A stretch of DNA of 64,000 nt from Nicotiana tabacum (lineage: Eukaryota; Streptophyta; Magnoliopsida; Solanales; Solanaceae), in assembly GCF_000715075.1 (NCBI RefSeq), contig NC_134101.1, positions 152,749,584 to 152,813,583 on the forward strand, written 5' to 3'. The first letter of the stretch is position 1; each line of letters starts with the position of its first letter. The position numbers and the translations under genes were made by a program. Shown in pieces: positions 38,379 to 49,800 of this stretch. The notes beneath the pieces are model-generated. The model saw only the letters and a program-made list of their open reading frames with translations, was not told where the DNA came from and did no database searches.

Positions 38379-38892
38379 ATTATTAGAACAAGGATTACAA
38401 TAATATTAGAAAGCAAAAATAAACTTGTTTGGCTTAAAAGCACGTAAAAAAACGTTTCTTGAAGATAGATGGAGTCTCTTCCACGAGCAAACGGAAGAAT
38501 AAATGACAACTCTGTCTCCGGGATTCAACTAAGCAACACAATAAGTAGCTTCAAGAATGTTGCTCTTCTATTCTTGAATCTATAATTTCACCATTTGATC
38601 AATGTCTCTTATAATATTTTAAGGGAAAAGTAGTTTTTTAAATTGCTTGTATTTTCCAAAGAAAATCAGCCCTATTTTTAGGCTAGAGACTCTTGAAAGA
38701 CAAGTTTATCATTTAATAAGATCATGAATATATTCATGAATTTGGAAGATCAAATGTATTTGCTAAAACCAAAACGTATGTAGAAATCAAGAATGAATTC
38801 ACATTCATTCACTTTGAAAAATAAGAGTCTTTTGTAAGTATATTAATTTATCAAATACATTATTTCAAATTTATAAAACACTTATTCCAACA
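38379..38892 (-). repeat. Copia leader and candidate 5' LTR
   Basis: This is the stretch upstream of the copia gag start. The minus strand at 38892 begins TGTTGGAATAAGTG, a common copia LTR start, so the outer LTR end may be here. I found no clear tRNA-Met primer site and cannot fix the inner LTR boundary. Confidence 0.35.
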
Positions 38893-39000
38893 ACTCGTAA
38901 CAAAACCAATTCGAGACAAGAAGAATGTTACTCATATTTTAGTAAAGCATAATGAATTTTTGGACTTTAACTTCATTGTTTGAATTAGTAAAATATTCTA

Positions 39001-39217
39001 TTCCCTCAATTTCAATATATGTTAATCTATTTTCTTTTTAGTCCGTACCAAATAAAATGACCTCAATCTATATTTAGAAACAATATACATTTATGCAATG
39101 ATTTATAACCACATAAAATATATATGCCTTATTTTACACCACAAATTTAAACATTTTTTTTTCTCCTTAAACTTCGTGTCAAGTCAAATAAATTCACGGA
39201 AATTAAAATGGAGGGAA
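39001..39217 (+). mobile_element. Stowaway-like MITE
   Basis: 217 bp with terminal inverted repeats: it starts TTCCCTCAATTTCAATATAT and ends with a GAGGGAA whose complement reads TTCCCTCCATTTTAATTT. It is flanked by TA on both sides, as expected of Tc1/mariner-derived MITEs. No coding capacity. It lies about 530 bp upstream of the OVATE gene, so it could influence its promoter, which is only a guess. Confidence 0.65.
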
Positions 39218-39626
39218 TATATATCTATATAGAGAGAGAGAGTATTAGATCTAGTTCAACTACTTCTATACATTGACAACGTATATATTTAATTATCATG
39301 TCATCCAAAAATCACTAAATATAACCATTCATAAAAGTGAAATAAGCACCTTGAAAATTAAGATAAAATAGAACAACAATGAAATAGTTTACACGATTAG
39401 TAGATTCATTTTGCCGATGTATCATTTGGAAAACTGAAACAAAAATTTAAAAAAGTTTGTCCATCCAAATGCGTAAGATATGAGTCCATAAATACACAAC
39501 TAACAGGGGAAAAAAAAGAATAATGCAAAAGACTATCTGAGGAAGTCCTAGTAAACACAAAACACAAGAAAAACCTCATTTAATTATAGGCAGGTGATCC
39601 ACACCCTTAACTTTTACGACATCTTA
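39218..39626. other. AT-rich upstream region of the OVATE gene
   Basis: No gene seen. It contains a short (GA)n run at 39229-39241. This is the probable promoter region of the gene starting at 39748. Confidence 0.5.
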
Positions 39627-39639
39627 AAATATATATATT
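39627..39639 (+). promoter_or_regulatory. Candidate TATA box of the OVATE gene
   Basis: AAATATATATATT lies about 110 bp before the start codon, a usual spacing for a short 5' leader. The pyrimidine-rich stretch 39650-39740 would be the leader. Confidence 0.45.
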
Positions 39640-39747
39640 GGCTCGACTTCCCCACTCCTCTCTCTACCCTTCACTCTACTCTTTACCTTACCATTTTTCT
39701 TCCTTGGCCTTTCCCATTTCCCTCACCTCTCTCATCAACCATACAAT

Positions 39748-40476
39748 ATGCCAAGAAATACACTTGGAACAAACCTTAATCGTTGTTTCACTAAACTCAA
39801 ACGTCCATTGCCACCACAATCCTCGTCCGACCTTAATAATGAACATCAACAAGATCATAGTACGCATTTTTGCAACTCTATTAAAAATTTTAACACCCTT
39901 TACGACTTATCATTAGACTGCAATTCCAATCCCACATCGTCATCCACGTATTCCACCACTATCTCCGATGAATACGATTGTATTTCAGAATTAGCCACTG
40001 TTCCAGATTTAGCCACTGTTTATGCCTCCCAACGTTTCTTTTTTGCATCACCTGGCCATTCCAACTCTATCATTGACTCATCATCAGCATCCATGTCATC
40101 TTCTTTGGCATCAACTTCATCGTCGGTAGAACCGCCGGAATCCGACACCGTTATCGACGGCAGCATTGCCATTCCGACGTACTCGCCGGACCCTTATTTG
40201 GATTTCCGACGATCAATGCAAGAAATGGTGGAGGCGCGTGAGTTGAGTGACAATTGGGATTCGTTACATGAGCTTCTCATGTGTTATCTTACATTAAATC
40301 CGAAGAGTACACACAAGTACATAGTTGGTGCATTTGCCGACCTTGTTATCTGCCTCATGTCATCAAAAGGGATACGTAGTAATTGCCCAAAATCACATGT
40401 AGATCCATCAGCCGGCAGCACAAGTAAGTCATGTTCACAAAAATGCATTCTTGATTACAAGAATCCTAGTGAATAA
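39748..40476 (+). CDS. OVATE family protein (OFP-type transcription repressor)
   Basis: Single-exon gene of 242 residues. The start MPRNTLGTNLNRCF resembles the MPR-type N-terminus of the OFP11/12/16 group. Residues about 50-135 are Ser/Thr-rich and of low complexity. The OVATE domain occupies about 141-206 (AIPTYSPDPYLDFRRSMQEM, then WDSLHELLMCYLTLN and HKYIVGAFADL), with the family's conserved spacing. OFP proteins are plant-specific nuclear repressors that bind KNOX/BELL homeodomain proteins and TRM proteins and shape organ growth. Lack of introns fits the family. No disruption seen. The nearest feature upstream is a MITE and the copia end, about 0.5-0.9 kb away. Which OFP subgroup it belongs to is uncertain. 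Confidence 0.9.
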   Translation: MPRNTLGTNLNRCFTKLKRPLPPQSSSDLNNEHQQDHSTHFCNSIKNFNTLYDLSLDCNSNPTSSSTYSTTISDEYDCISELATVPDLATVYASQRFFFASPGHSNSIIDSSSASMSSSLASTSSSVEPPESDTVIDGSIAIPTYSPDPYLDFRRSMQEMVEARELSDNWDSLHELLMCYLTLNPKSTHKYIVGAFADLVICLMSSKGIRSNCPKSHVDPSAGSTSKSCSQKCILDYKNPSE

Positions 40477-41942
40477 TTTATTATTTGAGTAACTCGATAT
40501 TGTACAAGGTACTCAGTAAAATTATTGAGATTATAAAAAACTACTATTAGCAGTAAGCATTTTGCATAATTTTGGGCAGTTGATGAACATGTACATTATG
40601 GTGGAGATATTAATATGGTCCCCTCCTAAACAGCTGTTGTATGAATCCAAGCTTCTTTATCATCCTTTTTCAGTATCTTGTCTCTGTTGGAGTATTTGTT
40701 TTTCCAGCTTTTCCAGATCCTAATGCGGAAGTCACTTGCTACGAAAGTACTTCCTGTAATATCCCTTATTTTTTTAACTATTTTTAATATAAGTTTTATA
40801 ACTTTCAGTATAAAAAAATTTATATTATCAGATTACATTTACTTGGTGTAGCAAATAATCTACCTTGGTTTGAAGATTATAAACATTTTGTAAAGACTTG
40901 GTAATTTTTTAAATTGAGTTCTTTTGAACTAGTATCCTGGAAATGGCAGAGGCTTAGGTTCAGTAGCGGCTAGTAGGGTGGAGCTTCCTCTGCAGTGCTA
41001 TATGCTTTCCTTTTAACTAGGCTTCTTTATGACAGAGGACAGAGTCCCTAAAGCTTTCTGCTTTTCTTTTTCGGGTATTGTGATTTTGCACCAGTAGCCC
41101 AACATGCAAAACCAATAATTAACGACTAGTTAACCCTTAGTAATGAAGAAATTTTTCTTTAGCCCTACTTTTATATTACGCTCCCTTTTGTTCATAGATT
41201 TTGGCTTCAATTTCTCAAAAAAAAACATTGAAAACATTATTTGTTTATGAAATATGATCATATTTTGAGAAAAAATATTTAAAAAGTTCCAAGTTCCCAA
41301 AAACTGATGAAATTTTTATGGCAGTTTGTCGGTGAAATTTTTTCTTTCATACACAAAACTTCAATTTTTCTTCAAATAAAGTGCATGCCTAAACACAAAT
41401 TTAACTTTCAAAAATTATTTTTAACACAACTTCAAAAACTCTTTTTTCAAGTTTCAATCAAATCTATGTCCAAATGCAGTGTAAATGAGTCTCAATAATT
41501 CATAGTGTTAACTACAAAATGGAGTAACTAAAATTAAAGATAAGATGGGTTAGAAAGAGCATGTCATATTTGTGTTAGTTGTTACATCATCCAATAAATG
41601 AAAGATATGCGTTCTTCCTACATATCTATCACTTAATCACAGTTAAAACTAGGTATTTTTACCTTAATTTACACTTGTAAAGGTACAATATAGTATTAAC
41701 CAACAAGGTAGAATGTATTATCGGTTTTAAGTATATAATGTTAGTAACCCCCTCCAGAAGTTGAAAATAGGAGCTATGTAGCTGGTTACACCTTTAAACG
41801 GTCAATTCGTCTGTTGTGCTTCTTGAGATGTGTCATATCGTAAAGTCCTTTTACAAGCAACTTAAGATTTCGATATTCTAATATTTCTTCTTGCTCTTTT
41901 CTTTTGTCGTGGAGTAATGTGTTACTCCTATAAAAATATTAA
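40477..41942. other. Intergenic, AT-rich
   Basis: 3' flank of the OVATE gene. I find no gene, RNA or clear repeat here; the short open frames (for example 41307-41498) look random. Confidence 0.5.
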
Positions 41943-42222
41943 GGGATCATTTGGCTATACATGCTCGTTATGAATAATAATTCATAGATTATTTATGCCC
42001 TAACTAATAATACAGAAATGGTTACTCAAGAATAATGTAAGGATTGTTATGCGAAAATTACTTGAAGATAGTTATTCTACATACATTCTTATCTCATATT
42101 GTAATCTATAGTATTAAATAACAAATTCTCGCACAATTTAGATTATTAGCAACGTGAAATTTAAATATTGAATATTTAATTATATGCTGAAATCATTTTT
42201 GTAAATAGGGAAACAACGACCC
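41943..42222. mobile_element. Candidate MITE
   Basis: About 280 bp of AT-rich, non-coding sequence. It starts GGGATCATTTGGC and its reverse end reads GGGTCGTTGTTTC, imperfect inverted repeats of the kind seen in hAT or Harbinger MITEs. TTAA occurs on both flanks (41939-41942 and 42223-42226). The repeats match only partly, so this is tentative. Confidence 0.35.
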
Positions 42223-42226
42223 TTAA

Positions 42227-45200
42227 GTAAGACGAAACCACATCTTCTAGGAATAATAACCAGTACAGCACATCAGGATGGCAACAAAACCTGTGGGCAC
42301 ACAATTTCTTTTAGAGTTCAAAATTATCTTTATCCGTTGAAGTTTCAAAAGAAAAGAAAATCATTGAAGTTTGTCTCTAAGTGCAGTGATACATGATAAT
42401 TTGCTATATACAACCGTACTATATATAAATATACAGTAATTATTCTGACACCATGTTATATTAACCAGAAGATTGCTTCATCAGTAATTTTTATATATGC
42501 CAAAACGGTGATAAATATATGGCATGCTTTGTTTCACAGAAAGCAAATATTATGAGTACAGATGAAGCCAAACTATCTTGGATAAACTAGTTGCAGCTTT
42601 AAGACAAAAGCAGTAAATCTTTGTTTTGATTTTTGCTGTTTGGGTGAAAACATTGAATAACACTGTTGCTTAAGATTCTGTCATAAGAATATGAAATACA
42701 TCAGTAAAATGCATGTGGTATTTTAATAGTTTAATGCCAATTTTAATTTGCCAGTGAAACATGACTTGGTTTCTGAGCACAAGTTGGGTTATAATTGGTT
42801 TATAATTCCAATTATTATATTAACATGGCCTGGCGTTAGCACAACTCTTTTGAGAAGGAACTTGATGGTGGATATAATATACTGTATCCACTGCTCTGCT
42901 AGTCTCATCACTCATGTGCTCTATTTTATTTTATTTTACATTTCTTATTTTCTTCCCTCTTCTGCCTCTTATTTTATTTTCTCCTTTGGTATCTTTCGAA
43001 AGAGACTACCAGGAAAAAATAAAATGGAGCTTTATAGTCTTGTTTGACGAAATAAATCTAATTTAATACGAAATTGGTTACAAAAAAGGGGGGAAAGACT
43101 CAAGCATGCATGCTGTATACTTTCTTTTTAGATTCCCACTTTTTGTTCAATGATAGACCAAATAAAGTACACATCACGGCCATAATCCTTCTGGCGAGTT
43201 CCAGCGATTCATCACATCACCTTTTAGGATTTTATTATGAAACAAACATATAAAAGGATGATTTTGTTCCATTGCTATGGCAAAAAGGTAAAAGGACTGA
43301 TCTCGTCATAAGAAATTACGTTTAGAAACGAAAATGATAACTTCACTATATATGTATGATTATTTCATGCAAAATAGTAGGATTAAGTGAAATAAAAAAT
43401 AGGTGTATTAGCACTACTTAAATAAGAATTGCCTAATATCAAAGTCACATTGCATTATAAATTTTAATATAGATTTTTTTTCAAACTAAAAACTTGACCA
43501 TGTGTACTGATCAATATTTCTGGAGTCAAGTATCAGAATATCGCATCAAATCCATGTATTATTACTCATCGCGTACCGAATTCTGGAGTCACATTGCCGC
43601 ATGTTTGATTCATCAACAGAACCCCTTAATGTATATGTGCAACTAAATAAAATCTGTTTGAATGTTTAACTGGTCTTTCTTTTTAACCTGCCATGAATAT
43701 ATCAACAATTAAGTCGGATTTTATAGGACAAGATATAGTAAAAAACTATTCTTTCAAGATTCAAAGTTTTTTCAAAAGATCATAGGGCACTAGAACAGAG
43801 TGGAAACTCTCAGCTCATGGACCAAAGTGTAAATAAACATTCGCATTGTTATTGTAGAGAGTGAGAAAATTCTACCCAAGATTGATCATAACAGAAGAGT
43901 TCTACATCTCACAAGAAAACAGAAGAATGGCAACCATGAGAACACCAGCTCCAGATATCTCGAAAATAAAATGCCAATAAAGACGAAAAAACAGCTCACT
44001 TTCAATCAAAAGGGCGTCATTTCAACTGACATCAAAACACCAAATCCTCATACGGACGATACTGGTAACAAACTAAAATTAGGCTTGGGTGCACCAAAAG
44101 TTACTAGAAGAAACAATCTACAGAATATACACGGACGAAAGAAGACAAAAGAACACTACATCGTCAATTCCTATGCAGCTTCAGCGGGTTCTCTACAGTT
44201 GAGCTGATGAAAAATTGAGAATAGGATAAGAGTTAGATGATTAACCTTGATGCCACTAATAAGACCATAGTAATGCCGAAGGAGGTTAAAGACAGAAAAA
44301 TAATATGTACCAATAAAAGAAAACCAAAAAAAAAAGTAGAAGATCCAGCATTAAATAATCTAATAACAACACAACAGCCCGCAAGAAAACAGCAGACAAA
44401 AAGTGAAGCCTATAACAGGGTAACAATGAGGACAAAACTCAAACATCAAATACTTAGATGTTATTTAATGTGAAGCGGAAGCTTCACCGAATCATAGTTA
44501 AACTGACAAAGTTCCCTGTAACTCACTAGTGTCTAATTTTTAGAAACAAATATCACTTTTCAATCTTCTTTTGCATCTTTCTCAACAAACTTGGGTACTT
44601 CACTGACATCAAACTTAGAATCATCTGAGAGTAGGTATGCACATTAGCCATTTAGGTGCACAAGCTAGTACATTTTGACTTGAGTTTGAGTTAAACCCAA
44701 TGATTTAAATGACTTAGCAAGATTACAACAGCGTCTAGTTAGTCCTTCCATTGGTACTTGTTCCAATCCTAACCAGCTATAATGAAAGTCTCAAGTAACC
44801 ATGGAAAAAGGAAGCAAATCACATTTGAAGTCATCGATTTTTTACTTGTGTGCCTTCCTTCTCCAAACTTCCCAGTTCTCACTTGTTCTCATACCCTACT
44901 ACTACAGCAGCACCACAAATATTCATTTAAACCAACCTTATCACTATCTCATGCATAAATTTTATCAAAATGACCAACGGCAAATCTAAAACTTCTGAAC
45001 TCTTTTACTCTGACACTGTTCCACTATTTCTCCAGTATGAAATTTCAAATGGAAGGACGATCCTAAAATTACTTTGGACAAATATAAATTCTATACAAGT
45101 TGTGAGTGACAGCAGAGAAAAAGGACAGAGATAACTTATCAAAACCAAAAAGAATAAAGGGAAAAGGTGTAATGCAATTGAAAATTACTACCATGCAAAT

Positions 45201-46297
45201 GACATAATATACACAGCAAGAAGCTAAAGGAATGCTCTTATCGTGCAATAAATTGTGCAAAAAGGTGGTTACCTAATAAACGCAACCAAAAGAGTTAAAA
45301 CGGCGCAAAATACATACCTCAAAACAGCTACGCCTAGATATACACATCCCAATCCAGTTTGTCGGTCAGATTATCTTGATCAATACTCATTCTTTCGCTG
45401 CCATGTAGGATATCTACAACTTTCAACCAAAAAACAGCTACTAAAAAAATATAGCACCGAATATGTTTACGTCCGTAATTACGTGGAGGAATATACACTT
45501 GGCTGTGTCAGTTGCTCAATTAAAGATCAAAATTAGCATGTTACATCTTCAAAAATCTACACAACGTACCTGCAATAGAAATAGAAATTCAGAGCTCAAG
45601 TTAAAACTTCAGGAATTAACAATCTGTTGGAAGTTGGAACAACAGAACAGGCAACCAGAAACAGAATAACCATAACACTTAAAGACTAAAAGAGCAAGTA
45701 CCACAATGACATGCCACGTTCAGAAAAGCACATATTGACAATAGCCTAAATGCTAGCAGTAATCTTGACGGCAAGTAAAATACCTCTCAAATCAACTTTG
45801 GTTTCGTTTGGTCACATCGTAAAAGATGATGTTTTTTATCAAACTAACTTTTCAACATTGACATAGTATTTTCTTTCACTATCACTAATATAGTAGATAA
45901 GAAATGAATATCATAAACTAAGTATCTAATCAAACACCATGATATTAACTGAGACGGTTACAGCAAAACAAGATTTCTACCAGAAAACATCCAGTTCATT
46001 ATTAAAAAGAAGAAATTATTTGATAGTGTCTATCAAATTGCTTCATTCTTAAATGTTTGGGAGTTGCTTCAAGCCGATTAGTACAAAGCAACTACTACTT
46101 TTTTTGAAGAAAGTACTAAGCAACTACTTCAATGCTAGGAAACAAGAGAAGGGGCTAAAAAGAGAGATCTGAACATTGTGACCCAAGCCATCATGTGGAC
46201 CACTTGGAGGGAGAGAAACTAAAGAGCCTTTCATGTCGTAGAGAGATCCTTCTAAAATATTCCAGTAAATATGCCATTTGAAGTATACAGATATTCC
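42227..46297. other. Intergenic, AT-rich, no gene recognised
   Basis: Four kilobases between the OVATE gene and the 3' end of the IDM1-like gene. Short open frames (42748-43047, 43971-44207, 44237-44473, 45255-45536) have no domain, skewed composition and no spliced partner I can see. Diverged repeat remnants are likely but I cannot name them. The 3' UTR of the IDM1-like gene probably lies just above this block. Confidence 0.45.
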
Positions 46298-46431
46298 GAC
46301 AACAACAGCAACAACATACCCAGTGAAATCCCACAAGTGGGTCTAGGGAGGGTAGTGTGTACGCAAAGGTTACCCCTACCTTGTAAAGGTAGAGAGGTTG
46401 TTTTCGACAGACCCTCGGCTCAAGGAAAGCA
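46298..46431 (-). mobile_element. TS-like SINE, 5'-truncated
   Basis: On the minus strand it carries the tail typical of tobacco TS-type SINEs: CCGAGGGTCT, GTAGGGGTAA, ACACTACCCTCCC, CACTTGTGGGATTTC and a TTG-repeat 3' end (46298-46320). The tRNA-related head is missing. It lies just downstream of the IDM1-like stop codon, probably in the 3' UTR. Family name is from memory. Confidence 0.75.
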
Positions 46432-46815
46432 TAAACCCAGCGTTCATGAGCATGTCGGGAAGGTAGATAATTGGATCACTGCAGAAAGGAACTCATCTTT
46501 GCAGAGCTCTATGTGGTATAAACTTTGTATACGGGTCGCTAAATTGTTATATAGTTTAAAAATCAGGCAGCACAGATTCACCGGTTAAAAAATGGCCACG
46601 AAGATCCCCTAAAACAGGAAAAGGAGACAAATAGAAAAACTAAATAACCCATACATCATTGGCTTCTTAACGAATCCAAGCGACTTTTTAGGGAAGGGAA
46701 CAGTGCAAAGCCAATAGAAAATGAACTTACATATGGAGCACCTTCTATTAGCACCACAGGGACATCGCAAGAACTCATACTACCGCAGGGCTCAAAATCA
46801 GACAACCCACTAATA

Positions 46816-49800
46816 TCAACAAGACTCCAGTTCCTCAGTGGTTTTTGGGGGCAACCGAGCTACATCTTGGAGAGATTTTGAATCAAGGGACAACATATGA
46901 GCACTCACTGAAACTTCTTTATGGTCATTGAGGTTACTTCTCATGATTTCATTGGAAGTTTCTTGACTTGCCAAAGGAGAGTTCAAGGAGGACAAGTCTG
47001 AGGTAGATGTTTTATCACAAATATAGCCATTAGGAACGGGTAGATCTAAACAACCCATAACATTTTCTATCTGATGAGAGTCCTTGGAAGTAGCTTTTAA
47101 CGAACCAGTGGAATCACACATCAAATCAGACGCATCATTCAAGAAGCCATCAGCTACAGCAAGACTTGGTTCTACACGTAAAATAGCACCTTTATCATCC
47201 TGGTTGAGTTTGACTTCAGAGAAAGCATCAGCATTGGACCCTGAAACACAATTTTTACTTTACTAATTCCAGCTCTAGAGCAAATATTGAAGCTGATTTG
47301 TCAGTTCAATGTAATAAAGCATCATGAGAAGCAAAGAACTTGAAAAGATAGATAGCATAGATAAGAAAGTGTGTGTGTGTGTGTATATATATATCAGATA
47401 CCTGTTGAAGTAACTTGGCCTTCACTAAACTGATCCTTCAATAGAGGCTTCTGTAACATATCCGTACCAGGGAACACCATCATACTCATATACTTCATCT
47501 CCTGTCTCTCTGATTTTTCAAGGGGTGTAAAACCAAAAACCTTTGTCCATGTCTCAATAAGTTCTGGTATAGCAGGTATAACCAGCTTCTCAACATCAAG
47601 AGAACAAAGAGCCTGACAAGAGTAAACAAGAAAGACTTCAGATAGGTGCTGAAGAGCAATTACAACACTTTTGACTCCAGAGGACTACAAAACACATGTA
47701 GATTAATCAACTCCACATTTCCATACAAATAACATAGGATTCCATGCATGTAAGTTGATAACATTTGTAACATCTTGTGGTGTCACAAATGTGGCTGCTT
47801 CACCATTGTTCCTCTACCTAATGACACCAAGCCTGTATTCTGTACTCCCGATTATATTTTTGGCCTTGTTGACTACAAGGGAATCTTGAAATCTAGTTAG
47901 AAAGAGAAGACTAAGGGAGGAAGGAGAAGATAATGTTGGTATCATGTGCATGGTACCTTCACTAAGTTCTGGAGGATCTTACAGAATGACTCAGCTTTAT
48001 AGGAATGGGTTCAAATGTAGAACTCAGACTCATACACTGGTTAAACAAGCACTGCCAATGTTCAGAAGTTCAAATTCGTAAAATCAATCAGCTTGATAGA
48101 AAAAGGTTTTGCTGCAAAGACTCATCGAAAGCTCTTTAACAGTAAAATTAATATACTCCCTCCATCACAGAAAATAAAGGTGGGTTCAAAATACAAGGGT
48201 CAACATATCAAATTCTCAGAGTAAATTTGATTTCCTGGGGTGCTATTAGGTTCAAACACGATTAAGGAGGTGAAGGGGTACCCACAATGCTTAGGTGTGT
48301 ATGAGAGTTTAGGGACAAGGTTAGGGTCAAATATGTTTTTTTTTCCTTAAGATTAATATATCTATGAATCTTGAAATCACAAACAACAAAATTCAAACAT
48401 AAAATGAAATAAACCCAAATTTCACATTTTCTAAGAGACTCCGGGACAAAACATCTTAGCTTCCAAAGGTATGAGCCAATACTCGTAAACGTTATAAAAG
48501 AACAAGGCCCTTCTTAAAATTCTTTTACCTTTCATCTATAGATTATTTTCATTAGTAAAGGACCTTTCATCTATAGATATATTTACCACCAGTAACTCAA
48601 TCATGTCAGTCTATTGAAAGAATGCTAGAAGATTATACTTGTAAAGTATATAAAACCATCAAAAAATACTTCGAGTAGAGAGAACTAGAATGCAACTCGT
48701 CCTTTCTTTTTCTTTTTCTTTTTCTTTTTCTTTTTCTTTTTCTTTATTGTGATAAGGAGAACTAGAATGCAACTTTAAAAACAAGAGCATCAAACTAGCT
48801 AATACATAATCATACCGTTTCAATTGCAGTGAGAAGCCGACGGCACATTCCTTGACGACGATGCATATATCGTGTTCCAATAAATGGCATCTCAACAACC
48901 TGGTTCCCATGAATCCTATTTATAGAGTAGAATCATTTTGAGTTGGTATTATACAATCCATGAATACAAAAGAGAAGCAAACTCAAATAATACTAGATAC
49001 CACATCTGCAAATTTTTCTAGCATCAATTAAGCACATGAAGAGATGGCCACATCATCAAATGCCAAATTGGAACACGTCAAAAGCATTATGGCCGATAAT
49101 CAAAAGTTAATCACCCTTATGGATGCAGCAGAGATATACAGAACCATGATCAGCACGAGTAAGAAACAATCCAACGAAGACTAAGAAACTCAACTAATAT
49201 TCACCTTATGGATGCAGCAGAGATAAGTTCATCACCCTTCTCCAGAATAACAGTATAGAACCCGTGGTAGTTCATTCGCCTAAAGTTTGACCTGGTATCA
49301 CAAGAGAAATCAAAGATAAGTTTCTTAATCAACTTATCTGAAAAAGATAAGTTTCTTAATCACCAGTGTACACCAAAACTGGAATCATTTAGTGTACGGT
49401 AAGAAACTGTAACATTAAAACAAAAACAACTTTTCACAAGAACTACAGTACAAAAAGATGATATCAAAATTTGGAATTCATTGAAAAGGAAAAGTAGCAT
49501 TTTGAGTGAACAAAACTAAAAATAGTCTCTGGTATTGATGTGTTTGGATGATTTGAGAAAACAAGAAAAATATAGAAGCTTTTAGCTTGAGCAGGAAGAC
49601 TACTAGTTGTTTTAAAGCCATCTGGACAAGAGGACTCAGTAATCTTTTTTTTTTCTTTTGATAAGGTAAAAGTTTAAGAGGCTTCTGTAATCCAATAATC
49701 AGCAATATCTGGAACTAAATGAAAATAACAAACTCTATACGGAATTCTTTAAATGACATTACTCCAACATACAAAGCATGCATAGACAGCAATTATGCTT

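Larger units (their letters stand above)
14352..38892 (-). mobile_element. Ty1/copia retrotransposon, split by three later insertions
   Basis: Three minus-strand pieces form one copia element in gag, protease, integrase, RT order: 38378-37820, 27373-26222 and 15593-14352. The gaps are exact insertions of other LTR elements: 27374-37819 flanked by actct, 15594-26221 flanked by ctttt, and the Ogre LTR from 14351 leftwards. The RNase H and 3' LTR should lie beyond the Ogre element, outside the window. The element therefore predates the other three. Confidence 0.88.

Noticed and set aside
43971..44473. Two Lys/Thr-rich plus-strand open frames (78 codons each)
   Set aside because: No domain, no splice partner, AT-rich composition; I cannot separate them from chance.
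48155..48425. CTCCCTCCATCACAG, like a Stowaway MITE end
   Set aside because: I could not find the inverted partner (GAGGGAG type) at a fitting distance, so only a possible fragment.
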